Shown here: positions 26,130-37,760 of the stretch, piece by piece
Layout: each line of letters begins with the position of its first letter
Numbering within the stretch: the first letter of the stretch is position 1
Assembly (NCBI GenBank): GCA_951217055.1
Contig: OX578276.1
Coordinates: 156,191,223-156,255,222, forward strand
Direction: 5' to 3'
Length of the DNA stretch: 64,000 nucleotides
Origin: Gerris lacustris
Taxonomy: Eukaryota; Arthropoda; Insecta; Hemiptera; Gerridae
Notes under the pieces: model-generated
Seen by the model: only the letters and a program-made list of their open reading frames with translations
The model's database searches: none
What the model was told of the DNA's origin: nothing
Position numbers and translations under genes: made by a program

Positions 26130-28633
26130 GTGTTCGGTCACGTTCTTATCGGACCTATTTCTTTTGATTTAAATGATTTACAAAAATCTATCACGAGTTT
26201 AGTCACTTACCCGCATCAACCGGAAACACTTGCTGTCGACGACGAGTTACACAAGTCTGTTGAAAAATTTTGGGAGATTGAAAATATTATTGTACCGCCC
26301 ACTACAGATCCTTGTGATGATTATTGTGAGAAACATTTTCTTGAAACACACCGCCGCACACCTGAAGGTCGCTATGTTGTTCAACTTCCTTTCAGCTGTG
26401 ACACTACTAGTTTAGTTTTAGACGTAGCTCTTCAACGTTTTTATTCTCTAGAAAATAAGTTTCGTAAAAATCAATCTCTACAAACTGACTGCGTAACGTT
26501 CATGACTGAATATAAATCTATGGGTCATATGATTAAGGCTAATCGCCCCGGAAAATATTTTATACCCTATTTTTGCGTCTTTAACCCTAATTCATTGACT
26601 ACCCCTACTCGAGTAGTATTCGACGGGTCCGCTAAACGCTCTCGTGTGCGCTTAATGAAGTTTTATTGCCAGGTCCTAAACTACAAAACGATGTTCCGGA
26701 TGTTTTGTTAAATTTTAGGTTACATAAATATGTATTTTGTTGTGATGTCTCGAAAATGTATAGGCAAATCCTTGTAGACGATGAACACTGCGCTTTTATG
26801 CACATCCTGTTTCGTGAAAACCCTGGCGAACCCTTAGAAGAGTACGAACTTCGCACCGCTACATATGGCCTATCTCCTTCATCTTTTCTGGCTCACCGCG
26901 TTCTTAGACAGCTCACCCTCGACGAAGGAGACAAATACCCGCTTGCTTGCTCCGTGATTTTAGATTCCTCTGTAGTTGATGATTATCTTGTAGGTTGTGA
27001 TACTTTAGAAGAGTTGTTAGAAGTTAAACGCCAACTTTGCTGTCTACTCTCCGCCGGTGGTTTCCCTCTTAATAAGTGGCTCAGTAACTCTCCCGAATTT
27101 TTAACTGAGTTGAAATGTTCAGACTCAAGCGGTTCATTAGTTATCAGAAATATCGATGATAATTCCATAAAAGTTTTAGGCATAGGCTGGGACCCTAATT
27201 CGGATGAGTTTTTCTTTCATTTGTACCCCCCTCCTGTTCAATCAGTCTACACCAAACGCCAAGTTTTAAGTGCCATAGCTAGAGTGTACGATCCTACTGG
27301 CATGACAGCGCCTATGATCTTTTTATTTAAATGCCTTTTAAAAGAAATCTGGCTCAGTGGTACAGGGTGGGACGATGCAATACCCCCCGCTCTCGCTACT
27401 CAGTGGACCCAGTGTTTAGCTGAATTGACTAACTTGCGCAAGTTAAGGATTCCGCGTTGTGTTTTTCCCTCTTCTCCTATATCTTGTCACGTTCTCGGAT
27501 TCGCCGATGGTTCACTTAGGGGTTCCAGTGGAGCCGTGTATCTCAGAGTTCAATTTTCTCAACAAGATGTTCGTATGTTTCTTCTTAAAGCCAAGACAAG
27601 AGTCGCTCCGACGAAAATTCAAACAATTCCTCGCCTAGAGTTAATTGGGCCTGTACTATTGGCTAATTTAATTTTATCGCTCAAACCATTTTTTGAAAAA
27701 CTCCCGATTAGTAACTACCGCACAATGTTATTTTCTGATTCGACTATTGTTCTCTCCTGGATAAACAAACCGCCGCATATTTTAAAGTTATTTGTATCAA
27801 ACAGAATCGCCGCCATTTTAGAACACTCCTCTCCCTCACAATGGTTTCACGTTCCTACCGAACATAATATTTGTGATGCAGCTTCACGAGGTCTAACGCC
27901 CGCCGCTCTCTTATCCTTTACTCCTTGGTTTCAGGGACCTTCCTGGGCTCTTGAACCACCGGAAAATTGGCCCATAAAATACCTGTCCCCTTTATCAAAT
28001 AATGATTTACCTGAAATTAAAATCGAACAAACACAGGTTTTAGCTACCGCTTTAAATGATAATATTGGTGTACCTACCTGGTTAACTAAATTCTCTAAGT
28101 TTTCTAAACTCCAACGAGTCATCGGATATGTGTTAAGATTTTTCCACAATACCCGTTTCCCGCTAAATCGCCGTTCCGGTCCACTTTCTGTACCTGAACT
28201 TCAACTTGCTACCACCGCTTGTATTAGATGTGATCAATCGTTTTATTTTATTAGTGAGCTCCGCTGTCTTCAAGATAAAATCCCTTGCAAAACCAAAGTT
28301 CAAAGTTTATCCCCGTTTATTGACAACAACGGCCTCATTAGAGTCGGAGGTCGCCTTGTAAACAGTCATTTACCGTATAATGTTAAACATCCGATATTAT
28401 TATGCAACACCAGTGCGCTGACCCGCCTTATTATTTCATACTATCACGAAATTTTCTTGCACGCAGGTCCTCGTACTCTTGAATCTCTATTTTTAAGGAA
28501 ATTTTGGACCCTTAACAGTCGACGCTTAATCCGTCAAGTTATTTATAAATGTGTACATTGCGCTCGATTTCGCGGAGAAACCTTCTCCCCTCCAATGGGT
28601 AACCTTCCCTCTACTAGAGTCACCCCAGGTTAG
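26130..28633 (+). pseudogene. BEL/Pao protease end, RT, RNase H, integrase zinc domain
   Basis: Two overlapping frames. The first (26130-26711) starts HVLIGPISFDL (protease to RT linker) and runs to RT VVFDGSAKRS; a frameshift at about 26645-26665 leads into the second (26666-28633), with LLPGPKLQNDVPDVL, CDVSKMYRQI, YGLSPSSFLAHRVL and the catalytic VVDDYLVG. RNase H lies around 27500-27900 (GFADGS, IPRLELIGP, FSDSTIVLSWI, HNICDAASRG). The integrase zinc-binding H..H..C..C (HEIFLHAGPR...CVHCARFRG) ends the segment, cut by the insertion. Confidence 0.88.
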
Positions 28634-29665
28634 GGTGGGTCGAAAAAAACTTTTTTTGGAAATCTAAAAACATGTAGTGATAAAAACTTGTTACTATGCT
28701 AGAAACAAAAGATCCCAAAATTTGGGCTCATTTGAACAACTGCTAGGTCGCGCCCCGGCACTTTGAAGTTTGATGTATGTGAAATTCTTATAAAATAGCG
28801 ATGTTGTGGTGTTTCGTATTATTTTTTGGTGTAAAAAAATATTATGAGTGTAGTTTTACTGTTAAATATATTTTATAGACATTTATTGCTTGTGTAAACT
28901 ACATAGTTTAAATGAATAAGTTATTTAGTTTAGCCGGCAAGTGATGACATATATAATTTTTTCGAAAAAAATAGCAAAAAATAAATTCTACCGAAGCTAA
29001 ATGCTAAGTTTGGGTAAAGAAAACTTAATATTTTCTTAATTTTTAGTTTATTTTGTAATCGTCATATGTATAGCTTATAAAAAAATCTAAAAATTTAATT
29101 GAAATTGTGATATTAGTATTTTTTATGAAATTACATACATAGTCATTAAGTGGAAGAAAGCAGTACGTAATAGACTGCCTTAATGCTAAACCACTACCAG
29201 TTTACTTATTATTTTTCTTTTATAGAAAACCTAATAACACGTTTTCACTAATAATTGAAAAGAGTGTATTTTATACCCCCTCCCTTCCCCCTTAACAAGA
29301 ATTGGGGGGGGGGGGGGGGGGTGGAGCCATATTTAGTAAGGTGCCCAAATCTGATCTTGGGTAATTTTTGTGAAGAATTAAAAACAGCAAAAATGGCTCT
29401 TTCTTATTTAGCTTACCTCTGTATAATATTTTATGTGAGCGTGTATTATATATTATGTGAAAGCTAATGAACTCGCAAACTAAATTACTGTAAACCATAC
29501 TCTAGTCCCTTAACCTGTCTACTATCTTACCCTTCAGCCTTCAAAATTCGAAAGCAGTGAGCTACCTCTGTATAATATTTTATGTGAAATATTATTATTT
29601 ATGTACAGGTAGAAAGAAAAACCGCTTAAATGAGTATTGCTAATGAATTCCCAAACTAAATTATC
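28363..29665 (+). repeat. Left arm of a 3.8-kb imperfect palindrome
   Basis: Its inverse lies at about 30360-32158, where the arm is lengthened by a retrotransposon fragment. The arm begins inside BEL pol (CAGTCATTTACCG), includes the TSD CCCCAGGT and the left hAT-like TIR, and runs through a G tract at about 29305-29322 to GGAATTC-containing sequence near 29650. Since BEL flank and TIR are both copied, the duplication came after the insertion into BEL. Confidence 0.85.
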
Positions 29666-30359
29666 GTACCGTGAACCATACTCTTGTTCCTTGCCCTGTC
29701 TACTATCTTACCCCTTAGCCACACTCTTAATCAGTATCAACAATATGTTGTTAGTGTAAACTTCTATAATTCACTTTCGTTTTTTGACCTTTCTTGTTGA
29801 GAAATATACTTTTACTAAGTTAAATCCATAGAATTTTAATGGGAAGTGTAAGTAGAGAAAGAAAGATGCTGTGAAATATTAGAGCACCAGCTGAATGTCC
29901 TGTTTAGAGTAGTCCTCATTCTAAGTATTTAGTGAGTTAAATATTGATTCGCCAACCTTTAGTGAAGTAATTAAATACTATAATTTGTTAAGGAGCCAAA
30001 GAAGAATAAAAAATAATGGCGTTGAGTGTAGATTAAATTAGGCGGAATTAAAATTCCTCCGAAGCTACATGCTAAGTTTAGGTAAAAGCAACATAATATT
30101 TTCTATATTTTTAGTATATTTCGTAATCGTAATATGAATAGCTTAAAAAAATCAAACCATTTAATTGAAATCGCGATATTAGTATTTTTTTATGAAATTA
30201 CATAATACATAGTCACTAAGTGGAAGCAAACAGTACCTAATAGAATGCCTCAATGCTAAACCAATACTATTTTACTTATCATTTTGATTTTATAGAAAAA
30301 CTAATAACATGTTTTCAACTAATAATTTTTTTTTTTTTCATTTTATACCCTCCTCCTTA

Positions 30360-32158
30360 TTGAGAGTTTGGGAATTCATTAGCAATACTCATTTAAGCGG
30401 TTTTTCTTTCTACCTGTACATATATAATAATATTTCACATAAAATATTATACAGAGGTAGCTCACTGCTTTCGAATTTTGAAGGCTGAAGGGTAAGATAG
30501 TAGATAGGGCAAGGGACTAGAGTATGGTTTACAGTAATTTAGTTTGCGATTTCATTAGCTTTCACATAATATATAATACACGCTCACATAATATTTCACA
30601 TAAAATATTATACAGAGGTAAGCTAAATAAGAAAGAGCCATTTTTGCTGTTTTTAATTCTTCACAAAAATTACCCAAGATCAGATTTGGGCACCTTACTA
30701 AATATGGCTCCACCCCCCCCCCCATTCTTGTTAAGGGGGAAGGGAGGGGGTATTTTTTTTTTTTTTTTCCGTTTTGGGTTAGCAAGGCTTATTTTATACC
30801 TTTTATCACTGCGACCAAAGATGGTCTATTGTGAGTAAAAACCCGTATTTATTACTTTTCCCAATCAATACTCAGACTTTTGACAAAGCTGAGGATATCT
30901 CTGGGAGCTGCCTTTCGTATGTCGGTTGGTACCAGAATAGCCTTACCGAGCATTAGCAGCCGTTTTTGCGCTGCTGCCTCGCAGTTGCACAAAATGTGTT
31001 CTGCACTTTCCGTTTCTTCACAGCATAGGCGGCAAATGTCATCCTCAGCAATGCCCATCTTTTTCAGATGATATTTAAGAGGGCAGTGTCCAGTAAGGAG
31101 GCCCGTCAATAGCCTCAAATCCTGTTTGCTGAGAGAGAGTTACATTTTTGTCCTCTTTTTTGAGAAGGTTAAAAACCTTTTAGATTGCTTAAGTCCTGGG
31201 ACTTTTTCCCAGTGCGAGGCCTTGGTTCTAGCCTAAGGGAGGGGGTATAAAATACACTCTTTTCAATTATTAGTGAAAACATGTTATTAGATTTTCTATA
31301 AAAGAAAAATAATAAGTAAACTGGTAGTGGTTTAGCATTAAGGCAGTCTATTACGTACTGCTTTCTTCCACTTAATGACTATGTATGTAATTTCATAAAA
31401 AATACTAATATCACAATTTCAATTAAATTTTTAGATTTTTTTATAAGCTATACATATGACGATTACAAAATAAACTAAAAATTAAGAAAATATTAAGTTT
31501 CCTTTACCCAAACTTAGCATTTAGCTTCGGTAGAATTTATTTTTTGCTATTTTTTTCGAAAAAATTATATATGTCATCACTTGCCGGCTAAACTAAATAA
31601 CTTATTTATTTAAACTATGTAGTTTCCACAAGCAATAAATGTCTATAAAATATATTTAACAGTAAAACTACACTCATAATATTTTTTTACACCAAAAAAT
31701 AATACGAAACACCACAACATCGCTATTTTATAAGAATTTCACATACATCAAACTTCAAAGCGCCGGGGCGCGACCTAGCAGTTGTTCAAATGAGCCCAAA
31801 TTTTGGGATCTTTTGTTTCTAGCATAGTAACAAGTTTTTATCACTACATGTTTTTAGATTTCCAAAAAAAGTTTTTTTCGACCCACCCTAACCTGGGGTT
31901 GACTCTAGTAGAGGGAAGGTTACCCATTGGAGGGGAGAAGGTTTCTCCGCGAAATCGAGCGCAACGTACACATTTATAAATAACTTGACGGATTAAGCGT
32001 CGACTGTTAAGAGTCCAAAATTTCCTTAAAAATAGAGATTCAAGAGTACGAGGACCTGCGTGCAAGAAAATTTCGTGATAGTATGAAATAATAAGGCGGG
32101 TCAGCGCACTGGTGTTGCATAATAATATCAGATGTTTAACATTATACGGTAAATGACT
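30360..32158 (-). repeat. Right arm of the palindrome
   Basis: Inverse of 28363-29665 with small indels, ending in BEL sequence (31911-32158), including a minus-strand ORF of the BEL zinc domain (31844-32065). At the outer end TTACGGTAAATGA is directly repeated (about 32146 and 32163), a microhomology junction. The centre (29665-30360) holds a diverged direct copy of 28985-29250. Confidence 0.85.
30753..31234 (-). mobile_element. Jockey-like non-LTR 3' fragment with poly(A) and 13-bp TSD
   Basis: Minus-strand fragment with its poly(A) as a T run (30753-30768) and AAGGGAGGGGGTA duplicated at 30740-30752 and 31235-31247. ORF 30852-31118 encodes the C-terminus: LTGHCPLKYHLKKMGI, then the CCHC knuckle CRLCCEETESAEHILCNC. 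Present in the right palindrome arm only, so it arrived after the inverted duplication. Confidence 0.85.
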
Positions 32159-32164
32159 GTGTTA

Positions 32165-32957
32165 CGGTAAATGATATTGTTCATTTCATTGGTTTATGTC
32201 CAAGCCTCAAGTCTTATAGAAAGGAATGCCTAGGCAAAGAATACTTACTCAGGGAGGAAGTGCTTGATATTTTGAATGGCCGCATCCCGTGGCAAATATT
32301 AGCTAAATATTTAAAATTAGCATTACCTTTTAGAAATATTTTAACCCAAGGTCAGGATTATTGGTAAAAAAAAAAAAAAAAAAAAATAAATAAATATTTT
32401 GAAATTTCTATATTGTTTTGTCTTACTTATTAATTTATTTAGAGTGTTAAAAGCATTTATTTATAGTTTTTATTTATAAATTTATGTATTATTTATTAAA
32501 TTGTTTCATTTTATGTGTAGATATCTTATAGTATTTTCAGTTTGTAAATTATGGAAATTGTTTTCCACAATGTGTTTGTGGATCCGTTTTTATGTCTTTT
32601 TATATTGTTTTAAAAGTTAAATTGTTACTTATTTATTTAATTCATTATGTTATTTTTAAATTTATAAATTCATATATTTATATATTTGGTATATTCATAT
32701 ATTTAAATTATTTATTAAATATAGTTATGCTTAGGCACCTATGTTTGTAACTTGGTATGATTGATTTTTGTAATTATGGATGATTTTGCTTTAAGCGTTA
32801 GATATTATTGTATATTGTTTTAATAGTAGTATTGTTTTTAAGTGGCTTCTCCGGCAGACGACCAAAAGGTCATTGCTGTACAATGTTTGGTAAATAATGT
32901 CTTGTTAAATATGGATTTAAACTAAATTAATAAACATTATTATTATTATTATTATTA
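32165..32957 (+). mobile_element. 5'-truncated 3' end of a non-LTR retrotransposon
   Basis: First ~190 bp encode the C-terminus of an ORF2 (HFIGLC.., YLLREEVLDILNGRIPW..., ALPFRNIL). A long AT-rich 3' UTR follows with the motif CTCCGGCAGACG (about 32847), also found in the 3' UTR of the 38-43 kb element (about 42931). It ends in (ATT)n at 32937-32957 directly against the right hAT-like TIR. A relative of that element. Confidence 0.75.
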
Positions 32958-33065
32958 TGAGCCCAAATTTTGGGATCTTTTGTTTCTAGCATAGTAACAA
33001 GTTTTTATCACTACGTGTTTTTAGATTTCCAAAAAAAGTTTTTTTCGACCCACCCTACCCCAGGT

Positions 33066-33535
33066 AGACCTTTCCTCGCCTCTGGAGTAGACCTAGGTGG
33101 CCCGTATATTTTAAAGGAAAGCCTGCGCCGTAACGCCCGCACTTACAAAGGATATTTCGCTCTTTTTATTTGCTTCGCCGTGAAGGCAGTTCATATCGAG
33201 GTACTCACTAGCTTGTCTTCTGAGTGTTTCATCGCCGCCCTCCATCGTTTTGTTTCCCGCCGCGGTTTACCCAGCCATATTTATTGTGATCAAGCCACAA
33301 ATTTTCGGGGCGCCGCTCGCCAACTTTCTGAAATTTTATCTTTTTTAAACGATTCTGCCACAAGTCAAATCCTTATAGATTATTTCACTTCCCAGGGCAT
33401 TTCTTTCCATTTTGCCTGTCCGCGGGCCCCCCACATGTCACTGTCCGCGGGCCCCCCACATGTCACTGTCCGCGGGCCCCCCACATGTCAGGTCTCGCTG
33501 AAAGTAACATTTAAAATGTTAAGTATCACCTGACC
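33066..33535 (+). pseudogene. BEL/Pao integrase core, first part
   Basis: Continues the pol ORF after the insertion: PFLASGVDLGGPY (first catalytic Asp), FAVKAVHIEVL, and YCDQATNFRGA (second Asp). It reaches ACPRAPHM, then a 25-bp triplication shifts the frame before the segment with the catalytic Glu (G-L-A-E, about 33491-33502). Confidence 0.87.
33417..33490. repeat. Three direct 25-bp repeats in the integrase
   Basis: TGTCCGCGGGCCCCCCACAT plus TGTCA/C, three exact copies starting at 33417, 33442 and 33467. The two extra copies add 50 bp, not a multiple of three, so this slippage event breaks the integrase frame. Confidence 0.92.
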
Positions 33536-34036
33536 CGTGTAGTAGGAAACCAGGTTCTTACTCTGGAAGAATTTTTTACTATTACCGCTCGAGTAGAGGC
33601 TATTTTAAACTCTCGCCCTCTATGTGTTGACTCCCACTCTCCTGACGACCTTAAAGCTCTCACTCCATCTCATTTTTTGACTGGCGGTCCTTTAGTCTCC
33701 GTTGCCGACGACGATTTTGAGGACACTCCTATTGCTCGTCTATCTCGCTGGGAACTGGTTTCGCAAATTAACCGCTCTCTTTGGCACCACTGGGAGCAAG
33801 AATATCTCCATACGCTACAGAACCGAGGCAAATGGTTCCAACCGGCCGAAAATATCTCTGTAGATCAGATAGTTTGGCTAAAAGAAGATGGATCTCCCCC
33901 CCTGTCTTATCCTCTAGGGCGAATCATACAGGTTCATCCTGGTAAGGATGGAGTTATTCGAACGGCCACGATACGCACCAAATCCGGTGTGTACCGCCTC
34001 CCGGTCCGCAAAATCGCCCCTCTACCCATCTCTTAA
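33536..34036 (+). pseudogene. BEL/Pao integrase C-terminal region
   Basis: Open from about 33540: VVGNQVLTLEEF, VEAILNSRPL, then TPSHFLTGGPL (33677 on), WHHWEQEYLHTLQNR.KW, and DGSPPLSYPLGRIIQVHPGKDGVIRTATIRT, the usual BEL/Pao end with VYRLPVRKIAPLP. It stops at 34036. Pyrimidine-rich sequence follows; no LTR start is evident. Confidence 0.88.
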
Positions 34037-34284
34037 CTTTGTTTTCTTTTGCATAGAAGTTTTTTTTTTTCGCTTTTTATGTTTATTTTATTTATTTTTA
34101 TTTTTTTTTGAAGTTTCCTCCTTTATTTCCTGTAGAGGCTGTTTTTTCTTTCGCTTTGCTAATCCTTTTATTTTGGATTTTTTGTTATATTGTTCCTTTT
34201 TTGCTCGCCGCTAGTTTTCCTTTTTTTTTCGCCTTTGGTTCAAGGTTTTCATTTTATTTCTTCTTACTTAGGAAGTTTTTATTT
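34037..34284. other. Pyrimidine-rich stretch after BEL pol
   Basis: T-rich on the plus strand, with short ORFs of Phe/Leu-rich low-complexity sequence that I do not consider genes. It may be the remnant of the BEL 3' untranslated region or LTR. Confidence 0.5.
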
Positions 34285-34866
34285 TGCTTCCGAGTTTACC
34301 GAAGGTAACGGAAGCATTGTGTTCACTTTTGAGAACGAAAAAGTTTTATGCCTCCGATTTTAAAAATTCCAAGACAGAAATCCGTTTCAGACACCAGGGA
34401 ACATTTTTGGTTCCGTGTCTGTCTGTCGGTCTGTGTGTCCGCGAATCATGAAGCGTGCGACGATAACTTGAGTAAATGTCCACCGATTTTGATGAAATTT
34501 GGTAGACATGTTTATTTTACCAATGCCTAGGACGAGTTCGTTGGACAACGTAATCCGTTCAAGCGTTCACGCGTAATGCTCACTTAAACGTGAACTTCAA
34601 ATTTAAAATTGAAATTTTAGGTCAGGAAAAAAATCAAACTTCATCTATTCAATGAGACAAACATTTTTTTCAAATACAATTTTTTAGTAAAACCTATAGC
34701 GACACCGCTATGAAATGTTAAAGATCGCTAAAACTATTAAAGGTTTAAGGCAATAAACAATATAACAATAAAGTAATATAACGATAATGTTAATGTTAAT
34801 ATAACAATAAAGTGCGTGATAGGATGCGAGGAAGCTTTGTGCCACACCAATTGGCAGTCTATTTCT
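34285..34866 (+). repeat. 585-bp interspersed repeat, copy 1
   Basis: Starts TTGCTTCCGAGTTTACCGAA, contains a TGTCTGTCTGTCGG tract near 34418, AAATTTGGTAGACATG near 34497, and ends GTGCCACACCAATTGGCAGT. No coding potential. Copies 2 and 3 follow in the same direction and a diverged copy lies at 60810-61140. Confidence 0.85.
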
Positions 34867-35231
34867 TTTAGTACTGTTGAAGTCCTGCGGCACTTCAAGG
34901 AGGCGGCTATGGTGGATTCTTATTTTAATATTTACTATTTATATTATGCTATCTTCTCATATTGTCCTATTTTTTATTTATTATGGAACCCAGCAGATAT
35001 TGGGATAGGTATTTGACTCCTACTAGAGGCTGCCCTGCTATCTAGCGGTAGGGTAGCCTAACCTTTTCTTCGCAAAAGGCCCGTAGCGCTGGTGTCGTCT
35101 TCGATGCGGCACCGTCTCGTTCGTCGCGTTGTGTTGAATGGTCTGGATCTTGAATACGCCGCCTTCTTATATTTCCGCCATCTCGCCGCCACCGCTTACT
35201 ATAGAAGTGCTTTTTGATTTAATTGTATCAT
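34867..35231. other. Spacer between repeat copies 1 and 2
   Basis: Contains CTAGAGGCTGCCCTGCTATC and a GC-rich TCGTTCGTCGCGTTGTG stretch near 35118. No ORF of note; it could be an LTR remnant of the BEL element, but this is not demonstrated. Confidence 0.4.
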
Positions 35232-35820
35232 TTATTGCTTCCGAGCTTACCGAAGGTAACGGAAGTATTGTGTTCACTTTTGAGAACGAAAAACTTTTAT
35301 GCCTCCGATTTTAAAAATTCCAAGACAGAAATCCGTTTCAGACATCAGGAAACATTTTTGGTTTCGTGTCTGTCTGTCTGTCTGTCGGTCTGTGTGTCCG
35401 CGAATTATGAAACGTGCGACGATAACTTAAGTAAATGTAGACCGATATTGATGAAATTTGGTAGACATGTTCATTTTACTAATGCCCAGGACGAGTTCGT
35501 TGGACAGCGTTATCCGTCCAAGCGTTCACGAGCAACGCTCGCGTAAACATGAACTTCAAATTTAAAATTGGAATTTTAGGTCGGGAAAAAATCTAACTTC
35601 ATCTATTCAATGAGACAAACATTTTTTTCAAATACAATTTTTTATTAAAATCAACAGCGACACCTGTATGAAGTGTTAAAGATCGCTAAAACTATTTAAT
35701 AGTTTTTACACAATAAACAATATAACAATAAAGTAATATTACAATAATTTTAATGTTAATATAACAATAAAGTACATGATAGGATGCGAGGAAGCTATGT
35801 GCCACACTAATTGGCAGTCT
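35232..35820 (+). repeat. 585-bp interspersed repeat, copy 2
   Basis: Same start (TTGCTTCCGAGCTTACCGAA) and end (CACACTAATTGGCAGTCTAT) as copy 1. It ends exactly where copy 3 begins, so copies 2 and 3 are in tandem. Confidence 0.88.
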
Positions 35821-36376
35821 ATTGCTTCCGAGCTTACCGAAGGTAACGGAAGCATTGTGTTCACTTTTGAGAACGAAAAACTTTTATGCCTCCGATTTTA
35901 AAAATTCCAAGACAGAAATCCGTTTCAGACATCAGGGAACATTTTTGGTCTCGTGTCTGTCTGTCTGTCTGTCTGTCGGTCTGTGTGTCCGCGAATTATG
36001 AAACGTGCGACGATAACTTGAGTAAATGTCAACCGATTTTGATGACATTTGGTAGACATGTTCATTTTACCAATGCCCAGGACGAGTTCGTTGGACAACA
36101 TTATCCGTCCAAGCATTCACGAGCAACGCTCGCGTAAACGTGAACTTCAAATTTAAAATTGGAATTTTAGGTCGGGAAAAAAATCTAACTTCATCTATTC
36201 AATGAGACAAACCTTTTTTATAAATACAATTTTTCAATAAAACTAACAGCGACACCGCTATGAAGTGTTAAAGATTGCTAAAACTATATTAATAGTTTTT
36301 ACACAATAAACATTATAATAATAAAGTACATGATAGGATGCGAGGAAGCTATGTGCCACACTAATTGGCAGTCTAT
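35821..36376 (+). repeat. 585-bp interspersed repeat, copy 3
   Basis: Tandem with copy 2, slightly shorter because of a deletion near 36310, with a longer TCTG tract (35957-35980). It ends GGCAGTCTATTTTTTATT. Confidence 0.88.
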
Positions 36377-36759
36377 TTTTTATTATAATTAAGTCCGTTA
36401 GACAGTGAACCGCCACGGAATCGGCCCCGCCACATAAAACAAGGAAACCCAGGTGAGCCCAACTATTTTATTCTTATATCTCCTAGGTTTCATGCTATAT
36501 TATTAATTATTAGTATCTATCTCTTATATGTTATTTCCTACACCTATTTCACCTATATACAGTCTACCTTCGCACCTACTTCCGCCGAACCACCTCCCGG
36601 TTGGGTATTCAGGGGTCATACTGCTTGCCCAAGACCCACCAATAATTATATAATAAAATGAATGCATGCTCGCAGTGCTCGCCTTATTATACAGTATTTG
36701 TACATAATCTTCAGCCTTTAAAATACCTTTAAACGATTTATAACATGTCATGGAGACTA
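36377..36759. other. Gene-free stretch
   Basis: Begins with GC-richer sequence (GAACCGCCACGGAATCGGCC) and then becomes AT-rich. No ORF or repeat that I can support. Confidence 0.5.
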
Positions 36760-37335
36760 AAACTTTTTTTAGTTTTAGTTATATTGGCCGCCATTTTGAA
36801 AATATTATGTTTGAAATTTAAATAGTTAGATATTCCTTTCCTAGACTTCAAGAGCTTTAAATTGATGTATAACATGTCATACTGACTAAAAACTTTTTGT
36901 TTGGTCATCCGCCATATTGGCTGCCATCTTGAAAATATGAACTTTGAAATTTTATTAGTTACTTATTCTTTTTCTTCTCTTAAAGACCTTTAAAACGATG
37001 TATAACACTTTAAGATATTTCTATGTAAGGTCTTCAGGGGTATAAAAACAAACTACGTTTTTTTTTGGCAAAAAAACGTAGTTGGTTATCATAGAAATAT
37101 CTTAAATTGAAAATTAAAGAGGACTGCATCAAAAAATGGATGTATAACACATTATGCTGGCTAAAACTTTTTTTTAGTCGTCGACCATATTGGCCGCCAT
37201 CTTGAAAATATGAACTGTGAAATTTTATTGGTTACATATTCTTTTCCTTCTCTTAAAGATCTTTACAACGATGTATAATACATTATACTAAAACTTTTTT
37301 TTAATCGTCCGCCATCTTGAAAATATTTAGTGCGG
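36760..37335. repeat. 131-bp satellite, second locus, inverse orientation
   Basis: GGCCGCCATTTTGAAAATAT, CCGCCATATTGGCTGCCATC and similar blocks near 36786, 36908, 37190 and 37308 are the reverse complement of the family at 1-980, with shared TCTCTTAAAGACCTTTAAAA. A foldback inserts at about 37012-37105 (TAAGATATTTCTATG ... CATAGAAATATCTTA). Confidence 0.85.
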
Positions 37336-37538
37336 AATTTCAAAAAACTATACACTTTTCACAAATGCTAAGATGCATATATGTGCCAAATTTCGTTGAA
37401 ATTGATCAATTTTTACTCCAGTTATCGTTAGACAAACAAACACACAAACTTTTCAAATCCCAAGTCTCTGAAATGAAGAACTCACTGCGCTCGTTCAATT
37501 AACTGTTCTTGCCAAAATAAGAGGTTATGACACGCAGT

Positions 37539-37590
37539 GGTAAACACTGTTACTTTCTCTGCCTAGGCAGAGAAAGTAACAGTGTTTACC
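37539..37590. repeat. Perfect 52-bp palindrome centred on CCTAGG
   Basis: Reads GGTAAACACTGTTACTTTCT to its exact inverse, centred between 37564 and 37565 in GCCTAGGC. Preceded by AACTGTTCTTGCCAAAAT. Confidence 0.95.
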
Positions 37591-37760
37591 ATATTATTTT
37601 ATTATTAAAACATATGTTAAACATATTATTTTATTATTAAAACGTTTATTTATTAAATATTACTTATTAAACTATAATATATAATGTTATTAGATAGAGA
37701 TAATAGTATTAACTGTTCTTGCCAAAATCAGAGGTTATGACACGCAGTGGTTAACACTGT

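Larger units (their letters stand above)
28631..33057. mobile_element. DNA-transposon-like insertion with 100-bp TIRs and 8-bp TSD (hAT-like)
   Basis: Begins TAGGGTGGGTCGAAAAAAAC and ends with the inverse. The outer 100 bp (28631-28730 and 32958-33057) are near-perfect inverted repeats. CCCCAGGT flanks it on both sides (28623-28630 and 33058-33065) and BEL coding resumes directly after. An 8-bp duplication points to the hAT superfamily, but no transposase is present. The interior is rearranged: a giant palindrome plus two retrotransposon fragments. Confidence 0.8.
26129..34036 (+). mobile_element. BEL/Pao LTR retrotransposon pol, 5'-truncated and interrupted
   Basis: Only pol remains. The left end abuts satellite DNA, so gag, the 5' LTR and most of the protease are gone. 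Order: protease end, reverse transcriptase, RNase H, integrase zinc domain, [4.4-kb insertion at 28631-33057], integrase core, C-terminal domain. The gag-protease-RT-RNase H-integrase order and the VDDY RT box fit BEL/Pao. No 3' LTR is recognised after 34036. Confidence 0.88.

Noticed and set aside
34037..34308. Phe/Leu-rich ORFs suggesting membrane proteins
   Set aside because: Translation of a T-rich tract; no start context, conservation or domain.
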